A stretch of 57,809 nt of DNA from CAIWGV01 sp964515175 (GTDB lineage Bacteria > Pseudomonadota > Alphaproteobacteria > UBA7879 > UBA5542), in NCBI GenBank assembly GCA_964515175.1, contig CAZEUR010000002.1, positions 1 to 57,809 on the forward strand, in the 5' to 3' direction. Every line of letters begins with the position of its first letter. The stretch's first letter is position 1. The notes below the pieces were generated by a model, which saw only the letters and a program-made list of their open reading frames with translations, was not told the DNA's origin and made no database searches. The position numbers and the translations under genes were made by a program. Below are positions 49,230 through 57,809 of the stretch, piece after piece.

Positions 49230-50993
49230 ATAAACCTAAAGCTTATTCCTAAAGATTCTGGTTATCGGGCCCTCTTAGGGCTCTCAAGATTCTTGGCTCC
49301 TCATCTGGGACTTCTAGGGCTTTCTCTTCTTTTTATTTGTTGCTCAAGCCTAGTTCTTCTATGGCTTGGATATGGGCTTACTCATTTTATTGATCATGGG
49401 TTCAAATCTTATGGTGATCTTATTGAGTCTGTTGAAATTCTCGGAGCGACCATTGGACTACGGGCTGTCTTTAGTTATGGAGAGCTTTTTTTTACTTCTT
49501 TTTTGGCTGAAAGAGTGGGAATATCCCTGAGACAAGAACTGTTTCAAAAATTTCTAACATTTAATGGGGAGTTTTATGAGAAAAATACTGTCGGAGATCT
49601 TCTGTCAAAACTTGTCTACGATGTTAGTCTTATTGAGACGATGATTACTAATACACTCCCCTTGTTTGGGAGGAATCTAATTATTGCCGGTGGGGGGATC
49701 ATTTTGCTGTTTTTGAGCAATCATGCGTTGGCATTAATTGCTCTTTTTGGATTTCCCTTGGTTCTTCTTCCTCTATTTTTCTTTGACCAAGGGAGACCCA
49801 CGACGATCAGTCAACGATTTCAAAAAAAATGGACAAGCGCCACGGCTCATGCAGAAGAAGTTCTGGGGGGCATTAAGACTGTGCAGGCTTTTGGCCAGGA
49901 AAATTTTGAAAAAGAAAAATTTGCAAACGAGCTTGTGCAGCGAATGAGAGATTCTTTCTATCATATGCGACTTAAAGGAATTATTGCCTTTTCCTCTATT
50001 GCTGTCGGGTTTTGTGTGGTGGGATTTGTTTTATGGTTTGGAGGAAAAGAAGTCCTATCCCATGAGATGACTGCAGGCCAACTAACATCTTTCGTTTTTT
50101 ATGCACTTGCGGTGGTGAGCTATCTTGGGTACATCGGAGAGGGATGGAGCGACCTTGAAAATGGAAAAGAAGCAGCCACGGCTTTGAATGGAATTTTAGA
50201 AAGACATGACCAAAGTCCTTTGTTGGTGCCTTCGGGAGACTTAAAGGGAAAATCAACGGATCAAAGCATTAATTTTAAAGATGTAACCTTTTTTCATCCT
50301 CACTATCCAGAGAAAAAGATTCTCAATAAACTCAATTTTTCCATACCTTTTGGGAAGACCGTGGCTCTCTTAGGGGCATCTGGATCAGGAAAGACAACTA
50401 TTTTTGAATTGATGCTTCGATTTTGTGACCCTCAAGAAGGGGAAATATTGCTGACAGGGAAACCCTTAAAGACAATTCCTTTGGAGGACCTTCGAAATGA
50501 AATGGGTTTAATATCTCAAGACTCTGTGATTTTCTCAGGAACAGTGTATGAAAATATTGCCTATGGAGCGAAAGAGTATACAAAAGCGAAAGTGTTAAAA
50601 GCAGCGGCTGAAGCGGGTGTTTCCGTCTTTGTAAAAGAATTTCCGGATGGTATTCATGCGCCAGTGGGGCAACGGGGGGCCCTTCTCTCGAGCGGTCAAC
50701 GGCAACGTATTATCATGGCCCGTATTTTTCTGAAAAATCCAAATATTTTGTTGTTGGATGAGCCTGTAAATTTCTTATCATTTTCTAATAAAAAAGCTAA
50801 TTGGCTAGAGGCGCGACGAAAAGAGAAGAAAACCACAGTGGTGATTGCCCATCATCTTTCGACAGTAAAAAGTGCCGATCTTATCGTGGTTTTAGAGCAA
50901 GGATCAGCTGTTGCTGTTGGTACCCACAAAGAATTACTTAAAAAATCAAAGCTCTATAAAAATTTGATTGAGGTAACTTTGGTGCAAGATTAA
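49230..50993 (+). CDS. ABC exporter, MsbA-like half transporter
   Basis: The membrane domain begins NLKLIPKDSGYRALLGLSRF and continues through TM1 (GLLGLSLLFICCSSLVLL), typical of lipid/multidrug exporters. Family alignment needs residues upstream of the TTG at 49293. The in-frame ATA at 49230 lies seven bases after a TGAGGGGAG site and is the best start; an upstream TAG bounds it. From there the protein has 587 residues. ATPase motifs: Walker A GASGSGKTT, Q-loop ISQDSVIFSGTV, signature LLSSGQRQRIIMARIFL, Walker B LLLDEP with the catalytic Glu, H-loop IAHHLST. The D-loop is degenerate (NFLSFSN instead of SALD). Substrate unknown; lipid or lipid A export is the family default. Confidence 0.8.
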   Translation: MNLKLIPKDSGYRALLGLSRFLAPHLGLLGLSLLFICCSSLVLLWLGYGLTHFIDHGFKSYGDLIESVEILGATIGLRAVFSYGELFFTSFLAERVGISLRQELFQKFLTFNGEFYEKNTVGDLLSKLVYDVSLIETMITNTLPLFGRNLIIAGGGIILLFLSNHALALIALFGFPLVLLPLFFFDQGRPTTISQRFQKKWTSATAHAEEVLGGIKTVQAFGQENFEKEKFANELVQRMRDSFYHMRLKGIIAFSSIAVGFCVVGFVLWFGGKEVLSHEMTAGQLTSFVFYALAVVSYLGYIGEGWSDLENGKEAATALNGILERHDQSPLLVPSGDLKGKSTDQSINFKDVTFFHPHYPEKKILNKLNFSIPFGKTVALLGASGSGKTTIFELMLRFCDPQEGEILLTGKPLKTIPLEDLRNEMGLISQDSVIFSGTVYENIAYGAKEYTKAKVLKAAAEAGVSVFVKEFPDGIHAPVGQRGALLSSGQRQRIIMARIFLKNPNILLLDEPVNFLSFSNKKANWLEARRKEKKTTVVIAHHLSTVKSADLIVVLEQGSAVAVGTHKELLKKSKLYKNLIEVTLVQD

Positions 50994-51002
50994 CCCATTA
51001 AG

Positions 51003-51707
51003 ATGTCTCAAAAAACAGAAGAAGTCAGAACCCTTTTTGATGGGGTGGCCACATCTTACGATCTTATGAATGATCTCATGAGTTTGGGGCTTCATCGACA
51101 TTGGAAACAAGAGTTTGTAAATCTCATACCGAAAACACCGACGATGACGTTGTTGGATGTGGCGGGGGGTACGGGAGATATTGTAACTCGGTTCCTGAAG
51201 GGGGCCCAAAATCTGAACCCAAAGATAACTGTTCTTGATTTGAGTCCTGAGATGATTCAAAAAGGTCAGGATGGGATGGTGGACGCTAATACTTTTTACC
51301 CCATTGAATGGGTAGAGGGGTCAGCGGAAGATATTCCTTTTGAAGATAATTCTTTTGATGTTGTCACGATTTCTTTTGGACTGAGGAATGTGGTGAATCG
51401 CAGGCTTGCCCTTCAAGAGATGCATCGGATATTAAAACCGGGCGGTTCTTTTTTGTGTTTAGAGTTTAGTAAGCCATCTGAAGATATTGCGTCTTTGTAT
51501 GATTTATATTCTTTCTGTGTCATTCCTTTTTTGGGAAAAATGGTGGCGCAAAATAAAGAGGCCTATGACTATCTTGTGGACAGTATTCGGAAGTTCCCTT
51601 CCCAAGAAGAGTTGGCTGAAATGATGAGGGAAGCCGGCTTTAAAAATGTAATTTATTCTGACCTGTCAAAGGGCGTTGTGGCTATTCACCGAGGATGGAA
51701 ACTCTAA
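51003..51707 (+). CDS. ubiE: Ubiquinone/menaquinone C-methyltransferase
   Basis: The 234-residue SAM enzyme shows FDGVATSYDLMNDLMSLGLH, the SAM motif LLDVAGGTGDIVTRF, FDVVTISFGLRNVVNR and LKPGGSFLCLEFSKP, with the family C-terminal VVAIHRGWKL. It methylates the benzoquinone ring in ubiquinone synthesis. It begins 9 bp after the exporter stop. Together with ubiA it indicates ubiquinone production. Confidence 0.95.
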   Translation: MSQKTEEVRTLFDGVATSYDLMNDLMSLGLHRHWKQEFVNLIPKTPTMTLLDVAGGTGDIVTRFLKGAQNLNPKITVLDLSPEMIQKGQDGMVDANTFYPIEWVEGSAEDIPFEDNSFDVVTISFGLRNVVNRRLALQEMHRILKPGGSFLCLEFSKPSEDIASLYDLYSFCVIPFLGKMVAQNKEAYDYLVDSIRKFPSQEELAEMMREAGFKNVIYSDLSKGVVAIHRGWKL

Positions 51708-51775
51708 CCACTCTTGAAATTTTTTCCTAAGTTCCTACATATCACCTAGTTTTTTTATTTATTAATAGGATTTCT

Positions 51776-53260
51776 ATGCGGGTATTTTATATCTTTATTT
51801 CTGTTTTACTGACCTTAGCAGGGTCGCCTTGTGCTTGGGTTGCTGCGGCGGAAGAGGGGGAACGAGGCATCCCTGAAATTCCAATTGCTCAGAGAATTTA
51901 TCGGGAGAGACAGCCTGAGACCTACCAAGAAATCATGGAGGCAGTTGAGAGCATTGCAGAATCAAGAATAGCTTATAATGCCCAATTAAAAGCGTATTTA
52001 ACGAGTAAAGATGTTTCCGTGGCAGATAAACAAGAATTAACGGCTAGGCTATGGGATTCTTATCGAGACGAAAGGGTGCTTAGGAAATTTCTAGAAGGCT
52101 GCGATGGAGATATAAAAAGGTGGCAGACTATCAAAGATCACGGAGAGGATTTCAAGCTTTTGTCTGTAGTTGGACCTTTGTGGATTGATAGAGAGGAAGA
52201 GAAAATTACAAAAAGACAAGGGAGAGTTCCTGATGGGGATGTTCGTGAAAGTATTTTTTTAACAGAATGTTATTTATACCTAAAAAATATTTATGGCTTT
52301 AAATTTTCTATGCGGGAAGATGTAACCAATTCAATATTATCTCCTTCTTATTTTTACAACCTGAAAAACTACTTATTGAGAAAATTTAAAGCAGAGGGCG
52401 AGTTTATACAAAAGGTTGAGCCTATCTTGAATGATGAGCTTAGAAAGAAACACATCTTTTTGAAGGGACAGATCACGTTCTTTGATGGACTCATGACCAA
52501 TGCTGTAAAAAAGTATGAGGCAACATCAAAACATGTCAGACAAATGCAATCAAAACATTTTTTGCGCCTACCCCTTGAAGAACGTCAAAAACTTATAATA
52601 GAAGCTCTTGCCCCCCTTAATGGAGAATTTGTTCCTTGTTATCAGCGGCTTACTAGTTTCAGAAACGTCTGGCTAAGATTTTTGAGCGATTTTCAGAAAT
52701 TTGGTGAGATATTCTTTCAGCAGAAGAGCCTGGAAGAACAGAGGGTGCTTTACCAAGAAGCCGTTCCTACCGCTTCTGAGGAGAAACCATTAGTGAGATT
52801 GGTAACAGGGGAAAAACCTGAGATTTCTGTACAAGAAGCTTTGGGCGGTTTTGAAGAGGAGAAAGAGAGTTATCCTCAAACGAGAGAAGAGTGGAAAAAG
52901 CTCAATGGACAATTTTCTGCCATGAAAACGCAAAACGTACCACAAGCAGCTGCAGCATTAGCCGTTCAAAATACCCAGTTTGATGATAGAACCGTTTCAG
53001 AAGTAGGATTGTTTGTGTCAGAATTCGCAAAGGCACGGGCTTTTAAATATGCGGATATGAATACTATTTTTAATTTGCTCCGCATGGCACCACAACCCCA
53101 TGGACATAACAATCTCTCCATAAAAATACCGAAAAAAAAGGGGAATGGTTTTGTGATTCGTTTCTATGATAGACCCCATGGCTCAAATGAAGGACTCAAT
53201 GCTTTCTGGCGTTGGGCTTTTAAAGATGGGTTCCAAGAAGCTGGGTGGATTCAGCAATAA
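51776..53260 (+). CDS. Large orphan secreted protein
   Basis: The 494-residue protein has a signal peptide (MRVFYIFISVLLTLAGSPCA, cleavage near AWVAAAE) and a long charged helical middle with no motif I recognise. A C-terminal block of about 75 residues (FKYADMNTIFNLLRMAP, NNLSIKIPKKKGNGFVIRF, WRWAFKDGFQEAGW) looks like a small alpha/beta domain. It could be periplasmic or exported to a host. It follows ubiE after a 68-bp gap and is ended by a perfect hairpin terminator. Confidence 0.65.
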   Translation: MRVFYIFISVLLTLAGSPCAWVAAAEEGERGIPEIPIAQRIYRERQPETYQEIMEAVESIAESRIAYNAQLKAYLTSKDVSVADKQELTARLWDSYRDERVLRKFLEGCDGDIKRWQTIKDHGEDFKLLSVVGPLWIDREEEKITKRQGRVPDGDVRESIFLTECYLYLKNIYGFKFSMREDVTNSILSPSYFYNLKNYLLRKFKAEGEFIQKVEPILNDELRKKHIFLKGQITFFDGLMTNAVKKYEATSKHVRQMQSKHFLRLPLEERQKLIIEALAPLNGEFVPCYQRLTSFRNVWLRFLSDFQKFGEIFFQQKSLEEQRVLYQEAVPTASEEKPLVRLVTGEKPEISVQEALGGFEEEKESYPQTREEWKKLNGQFSAMKTQNVPQAAAALAVQNTQFDDRTVSEVGLFVSEFAKARAFKYADMNTIFNLLRMAPQPHGHNNLSIKIPKKKGNGFVIRFYDRPHGSNEGLNAFWRWAFKDGFQEAGWIQQ

Positions 53261-53297
53261 CGTACAGTTTTTGACACCCTTAAGGATTCCATATTAC

Positions 53298-53333
53298 AAA
53301 CCATGAAGTGACACTTCATGGTTTATGGTTTTT
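53298..53333 (+). terminator. Rho-independent terminator with a perfect 13-bp arm pair
   Basis: AAACCATGAAGTG (53298-53310), a single A, and CACTTCATGGTTT (53312-53324), then ATGGTTTTT (53325-53333). It lies 37 bp after the secreted-protein stop and before dut. Confidence 0.85.
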
Positions 53334-53389
53334 CCCATTCCCTTCTGAATCAGAACTCTTTACAATGGGCCTCAAATTATGAGGACCAA

Positions 53390-53845
53390 ATGACATCACA
53401 GACCATTAAAATACATGTTTTAGAAAACGGCAAAGCGCTTGATTTGCCATCCTATGCAACATCCCAAAGTGCGGGACTCGACCTGCGGGCTGCAATTGTT
53501 GACGAGGTAGTTTTAAATCCAGGAGAGCGTGGCGTGATCCCCACAGGGTTTTGTTTGGAATTACCGGATGGATTTGAGGCTCAAATTCGAGCCCGCTCAG
53601 GACTTTCGGCTAAACATGGGATTACGATTCTGAATGCGCCGGGCACCATTGATCCGGACTACCGAGGCGAAGTTAAAGGAATCATAATTAATTTGGGGCA
53701 TGAACCTTTTACCATTACACCAGGTCTTAAATTTGCACAGATGGTGATTGCGCCCTTCACACGGGTTTCTTGGGAGTCGGTTGAGGCTTTTGATCTGGCA
53801 GAGACTCAACGAGGAACTGGGGGATTTGGGTCTACGGGTAAATAA
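53390..53845 (+). CDS. dut: dUTP diphosphatase
   Basis: The ATG at 53390 (GAGG five bases upstream) gives 151 residues, the normal trimeric dUTPase size; the frame opens at 53318 inside the terminator hairpin, which is not a start. Five motifs are visible: SAGLDLRA, ARSGLSAKHGI, GTIDPDYRGE, RVSWESVEAF as the spacer, and the C-terminal RGTGGFGSTGK lid. It hydrolyses dUTP to dUMP, keeping uracil out of DNA and feeding thymidylate synthesis. It starts the dut-mutS-DMT run. Confidence 0.96.
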   Translation: MTSQTIKIHVLENGKALDLPSYATSQSAGLDLRAAIVDEVVLNPGERGVIPTGFCLELPDGFEAQIRARSGLSAKHGITILNAPGTIDPDYRGEVKGIIINLGHEPFTITPGLKFAQMVIAPFTRVSWESVEAFDLAETQRGTGGFGSTGK

Positions 53846-53848
53846 TCT

Positions 53849-56437
53849 ATGAAGGATCCCCAGCTCAGTCTTCTTTCTGCCCCAACGCTTACTCCTATGG
53901 TGCGGCAGTATCAGGATATCAAGAAAAATTATCAGGATTGTTTGTTGCTTTTTCGCTTAGGTGATTTTTATGAATTATTCTTTCAAGATGCCATAACTGC
54001 AGCTGCGGCCCTCGACATTACTCTTACCAAAAGAGCAGAAGATATGCCCATGTGCGGCATTCCTTTCCATGCTGCAGATAATTATATTGCCCGTCTCATC
54101 CGCCAAGGGTTTAAGGTAGCCATCTGCGAGCAATTGGAGACCCCGGAAGAAGCCAAAAAGCGAGGTCATAAATCCATTGTAAAGCGTGATGTGGTGCGGC
54201 TCATTACGGCAGGTACATTGACAGAAGACACATTGCTCGACGCCAAACAAAATAACTTTCTTGTGGCCTTGTGTTCTGGAAAAAATAGCATCGGACTGGC
54301 GGCTGTTGATATTTCAACACGAGAATTCTTTTTGGAAAGTGTTTCTTTAGAAAGTCTGGAAGGAGCGTTGGGGAGGCTAAACCCTAAGGAGATTTTGTTG
54401 TCTCAAAAAATGATCCAGAACCCGGATTTATTTGAGTGCCTGAGTTCCTATAAAACAAGTCTTACTCCGCAGGTGGAAAGCCGATTTGATTTAGAGAATG
54501 GACGACTTCGGCTGGAGTCTTTTTTTGAGGTCGCAAGTTTGGAAGTTTTTGGAAGCTTCTCGGACTTAGAACTAAAAGCAGCAGGTGCTATTTTGGACTA
54601 TGTGTCTTTGACACAAAGAGGAGGGACCTTGCCTCTGCGATCTCCGACGAAACTGATAGCCCGAAATTTTCTTCAAATTGATCCTTCAACTCAACGAAAT
54701 CTAGAGCTTTATGCGACCCTGAGGGGAGAAAAGAAAGGAAGTTTTCTTTCTTCCATTGATCGTACGGTAACAGCAGGGGGCGCGCGCCTTTTGGCAAGAA
54801 CCTTAGCTTTCCCTATGACAAGTGCGGTAGCCATTAATGAACGGCTTAATCAGGTGGGTTGGTTTGTCGATCACTTAAATATTGCAAAAGAGTTACGTCA
54901 GATTCTTGAAAAGTGTCCCGATGGAGAACGGGTCTTCTCACGGCTCAGCCTTGATCGGGGTGGTCCGCGAGATCTTTTGGCCATCAAAGGATTGATGGAA
55001 GCAGGACAGGCGATCGCTGTTCTTTTTAAGTCGTCTGCGACAGATTCTTTGGGGAAAATCTTGAATCCCATAAAAATTCCTGATGGCTTTTTAGACAAAT
55101 TGAGTCGGGCGCTTGATGAAACAACGCCTTTGCTGGCAAGGGATGGGGGTTTTATTAAAGCCGGATATCTGGATGAACTGGATATCCTTAGAAGCTTAAG
55201 AGATGATAGCCATCAGACCATTGTCGCGCTTCAAATGCGATATGCCCAAGAGACGGGTATTAATTCCCTCAAAATCAAATACAATAATATTTTAGGCTAC
55301 TATATTGAAACAACAATAGCCCATAAGGACCGTATTCCAGATACCTTTATTCATCGACAGACGCTGGTGAATGGCATGCGGTTTACAACCCCCGAACTTG
55401 CTGAGATTCAAGAAAAACTGAATACAGCAGCGGCGAAAGCTTTGGCTCTTGAGTTGGGCTTATTTAAGGAGTTTGTGCAGGAAACTTTGCTGTATGGAGA
55501 GGACCTTACTCTCCTGGCTCAGACAATTGCGCTTTTGGATATGCTAAGTTCTTTTGCTATTCTTGCGGTGACGGAAAACTACTGTTGCCCCATTGTGGAT
55601 GAAAGCCTCAATTTTACTTTAAAAGACGGTCGTCATCCTGTGGTGGAGTCCATGCTGAAGAGTCAAGGGCAGTCCTTTGTTCCCAATGATATTAGCTTAA
55701 CGCGGAATAAATATCTTTGGCTTTTAACGGGTCCAAATATGGCGGGGAAGAGTACCTATCTTCGACAAAATGCACTCCTGATTATTCTAGCTCAAATGGG
55801 GTCTTATGTTCCGGCAGCAGAGGCCCATATTGGCATCGTGGATCGCCTTTTTAGTCGTGTGGGGGCCTCCGATGACTTGGCCCGTGGGCGCTCCACATTC
55901 ATGGTGGAGATGGTGGAAACGGCGGCCATTCTGAATCAAGCAACAGAAAGATCTTTTGTGATTCTCGATGAATTGGGACGGGGTACTTCTACCTATGACG
56001 GGGTGTCTCTTGCCTGGGCAACTGCGGAATTTCTTCATACAGAAAACAAAAGCCGAGGACTATTTGCAACGCATTATCATGAGTTGACTTCCTTAGAAAA
56101 ATCCTTAGAACATATGGCCTGCTATACGGTCCAGATTAAGGAGTGGGAAGGTAAGGTTGTTTTCTTACATCGCGTGGTGCCAGGGTACGCCGATCGGTCC
56201 TATGGGATTCATGTGGCAGCGCTCGCAGGGCTTCCGAAATCGGTTATCCAGAGAGCCCAGCAGATTCTTGAATCTTTGGAAGATAAAAAACACATAACAA
56301 AAGATTTGACACCTAGTTCTCTGACGCCTGACGAAAATCCTATGCTAGACTCTTTAAAGGATCTCGATCCAGATGCCTTAACACCTCGGGAGGCGTTAGA
56401 TTTTTTGTATACCCTAAAAGAGCTTAGAAAAGCATGA
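53849..56437 (+). CDS. mutS: DNA mismatch repair protein MutS
   Basis: The 862-residue protein is full length. The mismatch-reading motif is in LLFRLGDFYELFFQDA (Phe-x-Glu equivalent), and the ATPase has GPNMAGKSTYLRQ, FVILDELGRGTSTYDG and LFATHYHELT. It recognises base mismatches and recruits MutL, which is not in the window. It starts 3 bp after dut and overlaps the DMT carrier by 4 bp. No frameshift is visible, so mismatch repair appears intact. Confidence 0.97.
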   Translation: MKDPQLSLLSAPTLTPMVRQYQDIKKNYQDCLLLFRLGDFYELFFQDAITAAAALDITLTKRAEDMPMCGIPFHAADNYIARLIRQGFKVAICEQLETPEEAKKRGHKSIVKRDVVRLITAGTLTEDTLLDAKQNNFLVALCSGKNSIGLAAVDISTREFFLESVSLESLEGALGRLNPKEILLSQKMIQNPDLFECLSSYKTSLTPQVESRFDLENGRLRLESFFEVASLEVFGSFSDLELKAAGAILDYVSLTQRGGTLPLRSPTKLIARNFLQIDPSTQRNLELYATLRGEKKGSFLSSIDRTVTAGGARLLARTLAFPMTSAVAINERLNQVGWFVDHLNIAKELRQILEKCPDGERVFSRLSLDRGGPRDLLAIKGLMEAGQAIAVLFKSSATDSLGKILNPIKIPDGFLDKLSRALDETTPLLARDGGFIKAGYLDELDILRSLRDDSHQTIVALQMRYAQETGINSLKIKYNNILGYYIETTIAHKDRIPDTFIHRQTLVNGMRFTTPELAEIQEKLNTAAAKALALELGLFKEFVQETLLYGEDLTLLAQTIALLDMLSSFAILAVTENYCCPIVDESLNFTLKDGRHPVVESMLKSQGQSFVPNDISLTRNKYLWLLTGPNMAGKSTYLRQNALLIILAQMGSYVPAAEAHIGIVDRLFSRVGASDDLARGRSTFMVEMVETAAILNQATERSFVILDELGRGTSTYDGVSLAWATAEFLHTENKSRGLFATHYHELTSLEKSLEHMACYTVQIKEWEGKVVFLHRVVPGYADRSYGIHVAALAGLPKSVIQRAQQILESLEDKKHITKDLTPSSLTPDENPMLDSLKDLDPDALTPREALDFLYTLKELRKA

Positions 56438-57333
56438 AAATATTTCAAACCCTTAGCCCCACAACCAAAGGGATACTCTGGATCTTGTCTACGAAATTCT
56501 CCTTCGTCGTGATGATGTCTATTGTGAAGGAATTTCTTATCTATCCCTCTTTGCAAATGAACTTTATTCGTTCCATCCTTGTTCTGGCGGTTGTCTTGCC
56601 TATTTTACTTAAAACGGGGAGGCAGGCTTTTATGACAAAATGGCCTCTGTATCAATTGATAAGAGTTGTTCTTGGTGCCATGGCAATGATTAGTTTTTTC
56701 TATGCCTATAGGGTATTGCCCATGGCGAAAGCGAGTGCTTTAAATTTCTCATTTGCTTTGGTTCTGCCCTTCATGGCTATTTTATTCCTTAAGGAAAAAG
56801 TGACATGGCAACGGTGGGCTGTGATTCTGGTGGGATACATGGGTATGTGGATTATTATAGACCCTGTTTTTGATCAGTTCGAAGGGGCTGAAGGCATTAT
56901 GCTTTTTGGAGTTGCGTGCTTGGCAGGGGATTCTCTCCAAGTGAAAAAAATCAAAACGGATTCCCCCTATACCATGATGTTTTATTCTGCATGCGCGACG
57001 CTTGTTTTATTGGGCGTCTATTTCTTGGTTATTCCTCATTTTCCAAACCTTCAAAATGAGTTTTTGATGCCGTGGAAACCTTTGGAAGCTCAACATATTC
57101 CGATTTTTCTAGGTTTGGGGGGCATTGCGTTTTTTGGTCAATACAGCTATGTGCATGCGTACCGTCAGAATCGCCTCAATTTTGTGGCCGGATTTGATTA
57201 TATCAAGCTTGTTTTTGGAACCCTTATAGGGCTTCTTTTCTTTGGAGAAATTCCAGGGTGGGATACGCTCCTGGGAGGATTTGTTATTTTGGCATGTAGT
57301 TATCTTTTGGCCAAACAAGAATCGAAAGCTTAG
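56434..57333 (+). CDS. EamA/DMT-family membrane carrier
   Basis: The 299-residue protein has about ten membrane helices in two halves (EamA repeat), with blocks KASALNFSFALVLPFMAILF and GFDYIKLVFGTLIGLLFFGE ending the repeats. DMT carriers export or import metabolites, including S-adenosylmethionine or nucleotide sugars in related intracellular bacteria; the substrate is not readable here. Its ATG overlaps the mutS stop by 4 bp, so it depends on the same transcript. The O-methyltransferase starts 2 bp after it. Confidence 0.85.
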   Translation: MKIFQTLSPTTKGILWILSTKFSFVVMMSIVKEFLIYPSLQMNFIRSILVLAVVLPILLKTGRQAFMTKWPLYQLIRVVLGAMAMISFFYAYRVLPMAKASALNFSFALVLPFMAILFLKEKVTWQRWAVILVGYMGMWIIIDPVFDQFEGAEGIMLFGVACLAGDSLQVKKIKTDSPYTMMFYSACATLVLLGVYFLVIPHFPNLQNEFLMPWKPLEAQHIPIFLGLGGIAFFGQYSYVHAYRQNRLNFVAGFDYIKLVFGTLIGLLFFGEIPGWDTLLGGFVILACSYLLAKQESKA

Positions 57334-57335
57334 TT

Positions 57336-57809
57336 ATGGCTGATATTCCCATTACAATCACTCCAGATCTTTACGCTTATTATAAAGAGATCGGATTTCG
57401 AGAGCCGCTTCTTTTGCAAGAGCTTCGCTTTTTCATGGAAAAGCACCCTCAGTCCCATATGTCGGTAAGTCCTGAGGTAGGGCAACTTCTGGCTTTTCTC
57501 GTGAGGCTTATGCGACCAAAGGTTATTTTGGAGGTGGGGACTTTTGTTGGGTATAGTACCTTGGCCATGGCATTGGAGCTTGGATCAGAGGCTAAGATTA
57601 TCACCTGTGATAGGGATGCAGTTTTGCCAAAGATGGGGATGCCTTTTTGGGAAAAGTCGGGCCGGAACTCTCAGATTGAATTTAAATTGGGGAATGCTCT
57701 ACAAACTTTATCGGGGCTTGCGGATCAAGATTTTAAGTGCGATCTGATGTTTATTGATGCGGATAAAAATGCCTACGATCAGTACTATGAGTATGGTCTT
57801 TTATTTTTG
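57336..57809 (+). CDS. Class I SAM-dependent O-methyltransferase (3' end outside window)
   Basis: The ATG at 57336 opens MADIPITITPDLYAYYKEIG and 158 codons are visible to the right edge. The family-type (CCoAMT) blocks are MRPKVILEVGTFVGYSTLAM (SAM site) and CDLMFIDADKNAYDQYYEYG, a metal-binding DADKxxY motif. It would methylate a catechol-like hydroxyl group. It is cut by the window, so the C-terminus is missing. It begins 2 bp after the DMT carrier, in the dut-mutS run. Confidence 0.88.
   Translation, partial: MADIPITITPDLYAYYKEIGFREPLLLQELRFFMEKHPQSHMSVSPEVGQLLAFLVRLMRPKVILEVGTFVGYSTLAMALELGSEAKIITCDRDAVLPKMGMPFWEKSGRNSQIEFKLGNALQTLSGLADQDFKCDLMFIDADKNAYDQYYEYGLLFL

Noticed and set aside
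51776..53260. HicA-like or other toxin domain at the C-terminus of the secreted protein
   Set aside because: The alpha/beta pattern is only loosely similar and the conserved HicA residues are not seen.

Overview
The window reads as a chromosomal stretch of an alphaproteobacterium with an AT-leaning genome. Gene content and order support this: dnaN-recF-gyrB, ffh-rpsP-rimM-trmD-rplS, secB, ubiE, dut, mutS, a phenylalanine-terminated porin, and ubiA followed by a tiny LptM-type lipoprotein. The ProP-like MFS carrier, Sel1-repeat protein, decayed IS982-type transposase, broken heptosyltransferase, filamentous-haemagglutinin-type exoprotein and several orphan secreted proteins fit a host-associated lineage, for example Holosporales-like. 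That placement is inference; no marker here fixes the genus. Two runs of 100 N (6774-6873 and 9530-9629) are assembly gaps, and both fall inside tandem repeats.

Layout. 1-3.9 kb: a two-partner-secretion exoprotein leaving the left edge, a lytic transglycosylase and a small outer-membrane barrel. 3.9-9.4 kb: rRNA uracil methyltransferase, Bax-inhibitor-1 homologue, a secreted coiled-coil repeat protein and asparagine synthetase. 9.35-9.8 kb: an array of 107-bp repeats with strong hairpins. 9.9-10.65 kb: a Phd/PIN toxin-antitoxin pair with a clear promoter. 10.8-17.3 kb: the dnaN-recF-gyrB-PBP1 run. 17.3-21 kb: thymidine kinase, a small orphan, an Atm1-type ABC transporter and a heptosyltransferase pseudogene. 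21-30.6 kb: uvrA and ftsK divergent, photolyase with an MFS carrier, and an ABC-F ATPase. 30.7-33.3 kb: rnhA divergent from sfsA-map-radC. 33.4-37.9 kb: accessory region with a Sel1 protein, a cation/proton antiporter and IS982 transposase remnant lying between matching inverted repeats, and an orphan secreted protein. 38.2-39.6 kb: tRNA-Leu(UAA) and a porin. 39.7-43.7 kb: lptM-like gene, ubiA, rsmE, GT8 glycosyltransferase, esterase and CDGSH protein. 43.7-57.8 kb: ffh, rpsP, rimM, trmD, rplS, an Nfu protein, an orphan, secB, an ABC exporter, ubiE, an orphan secreted protein, dut, mutS, a DMT carrier and an O-methyltransferase cut by the right edge.

Most genes are housekeeping. DNA replication and repair is represented by dnaN, recF, gyrB, uvrA, mutS, phrB, radC, ftsK, dut and tdk; envelope growth and export by slt, PBP1, secB, porin, barrel, two ABC exporters and GT8; translation by ffh to rplS, map, rsmE and rlmD. 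I found no clearly new multi-gene system. The most unusual signals are two genes whose only well-placed start is AUA behind a strong Shine-Dalgarno (834 minus, 49230 plus), the 107-bp hairpin repeat with a related piece after ftsK, the antiporter enclosed with an IS982 transposase by inverted repeats, and an apparently leaderless ABC transporter gene.
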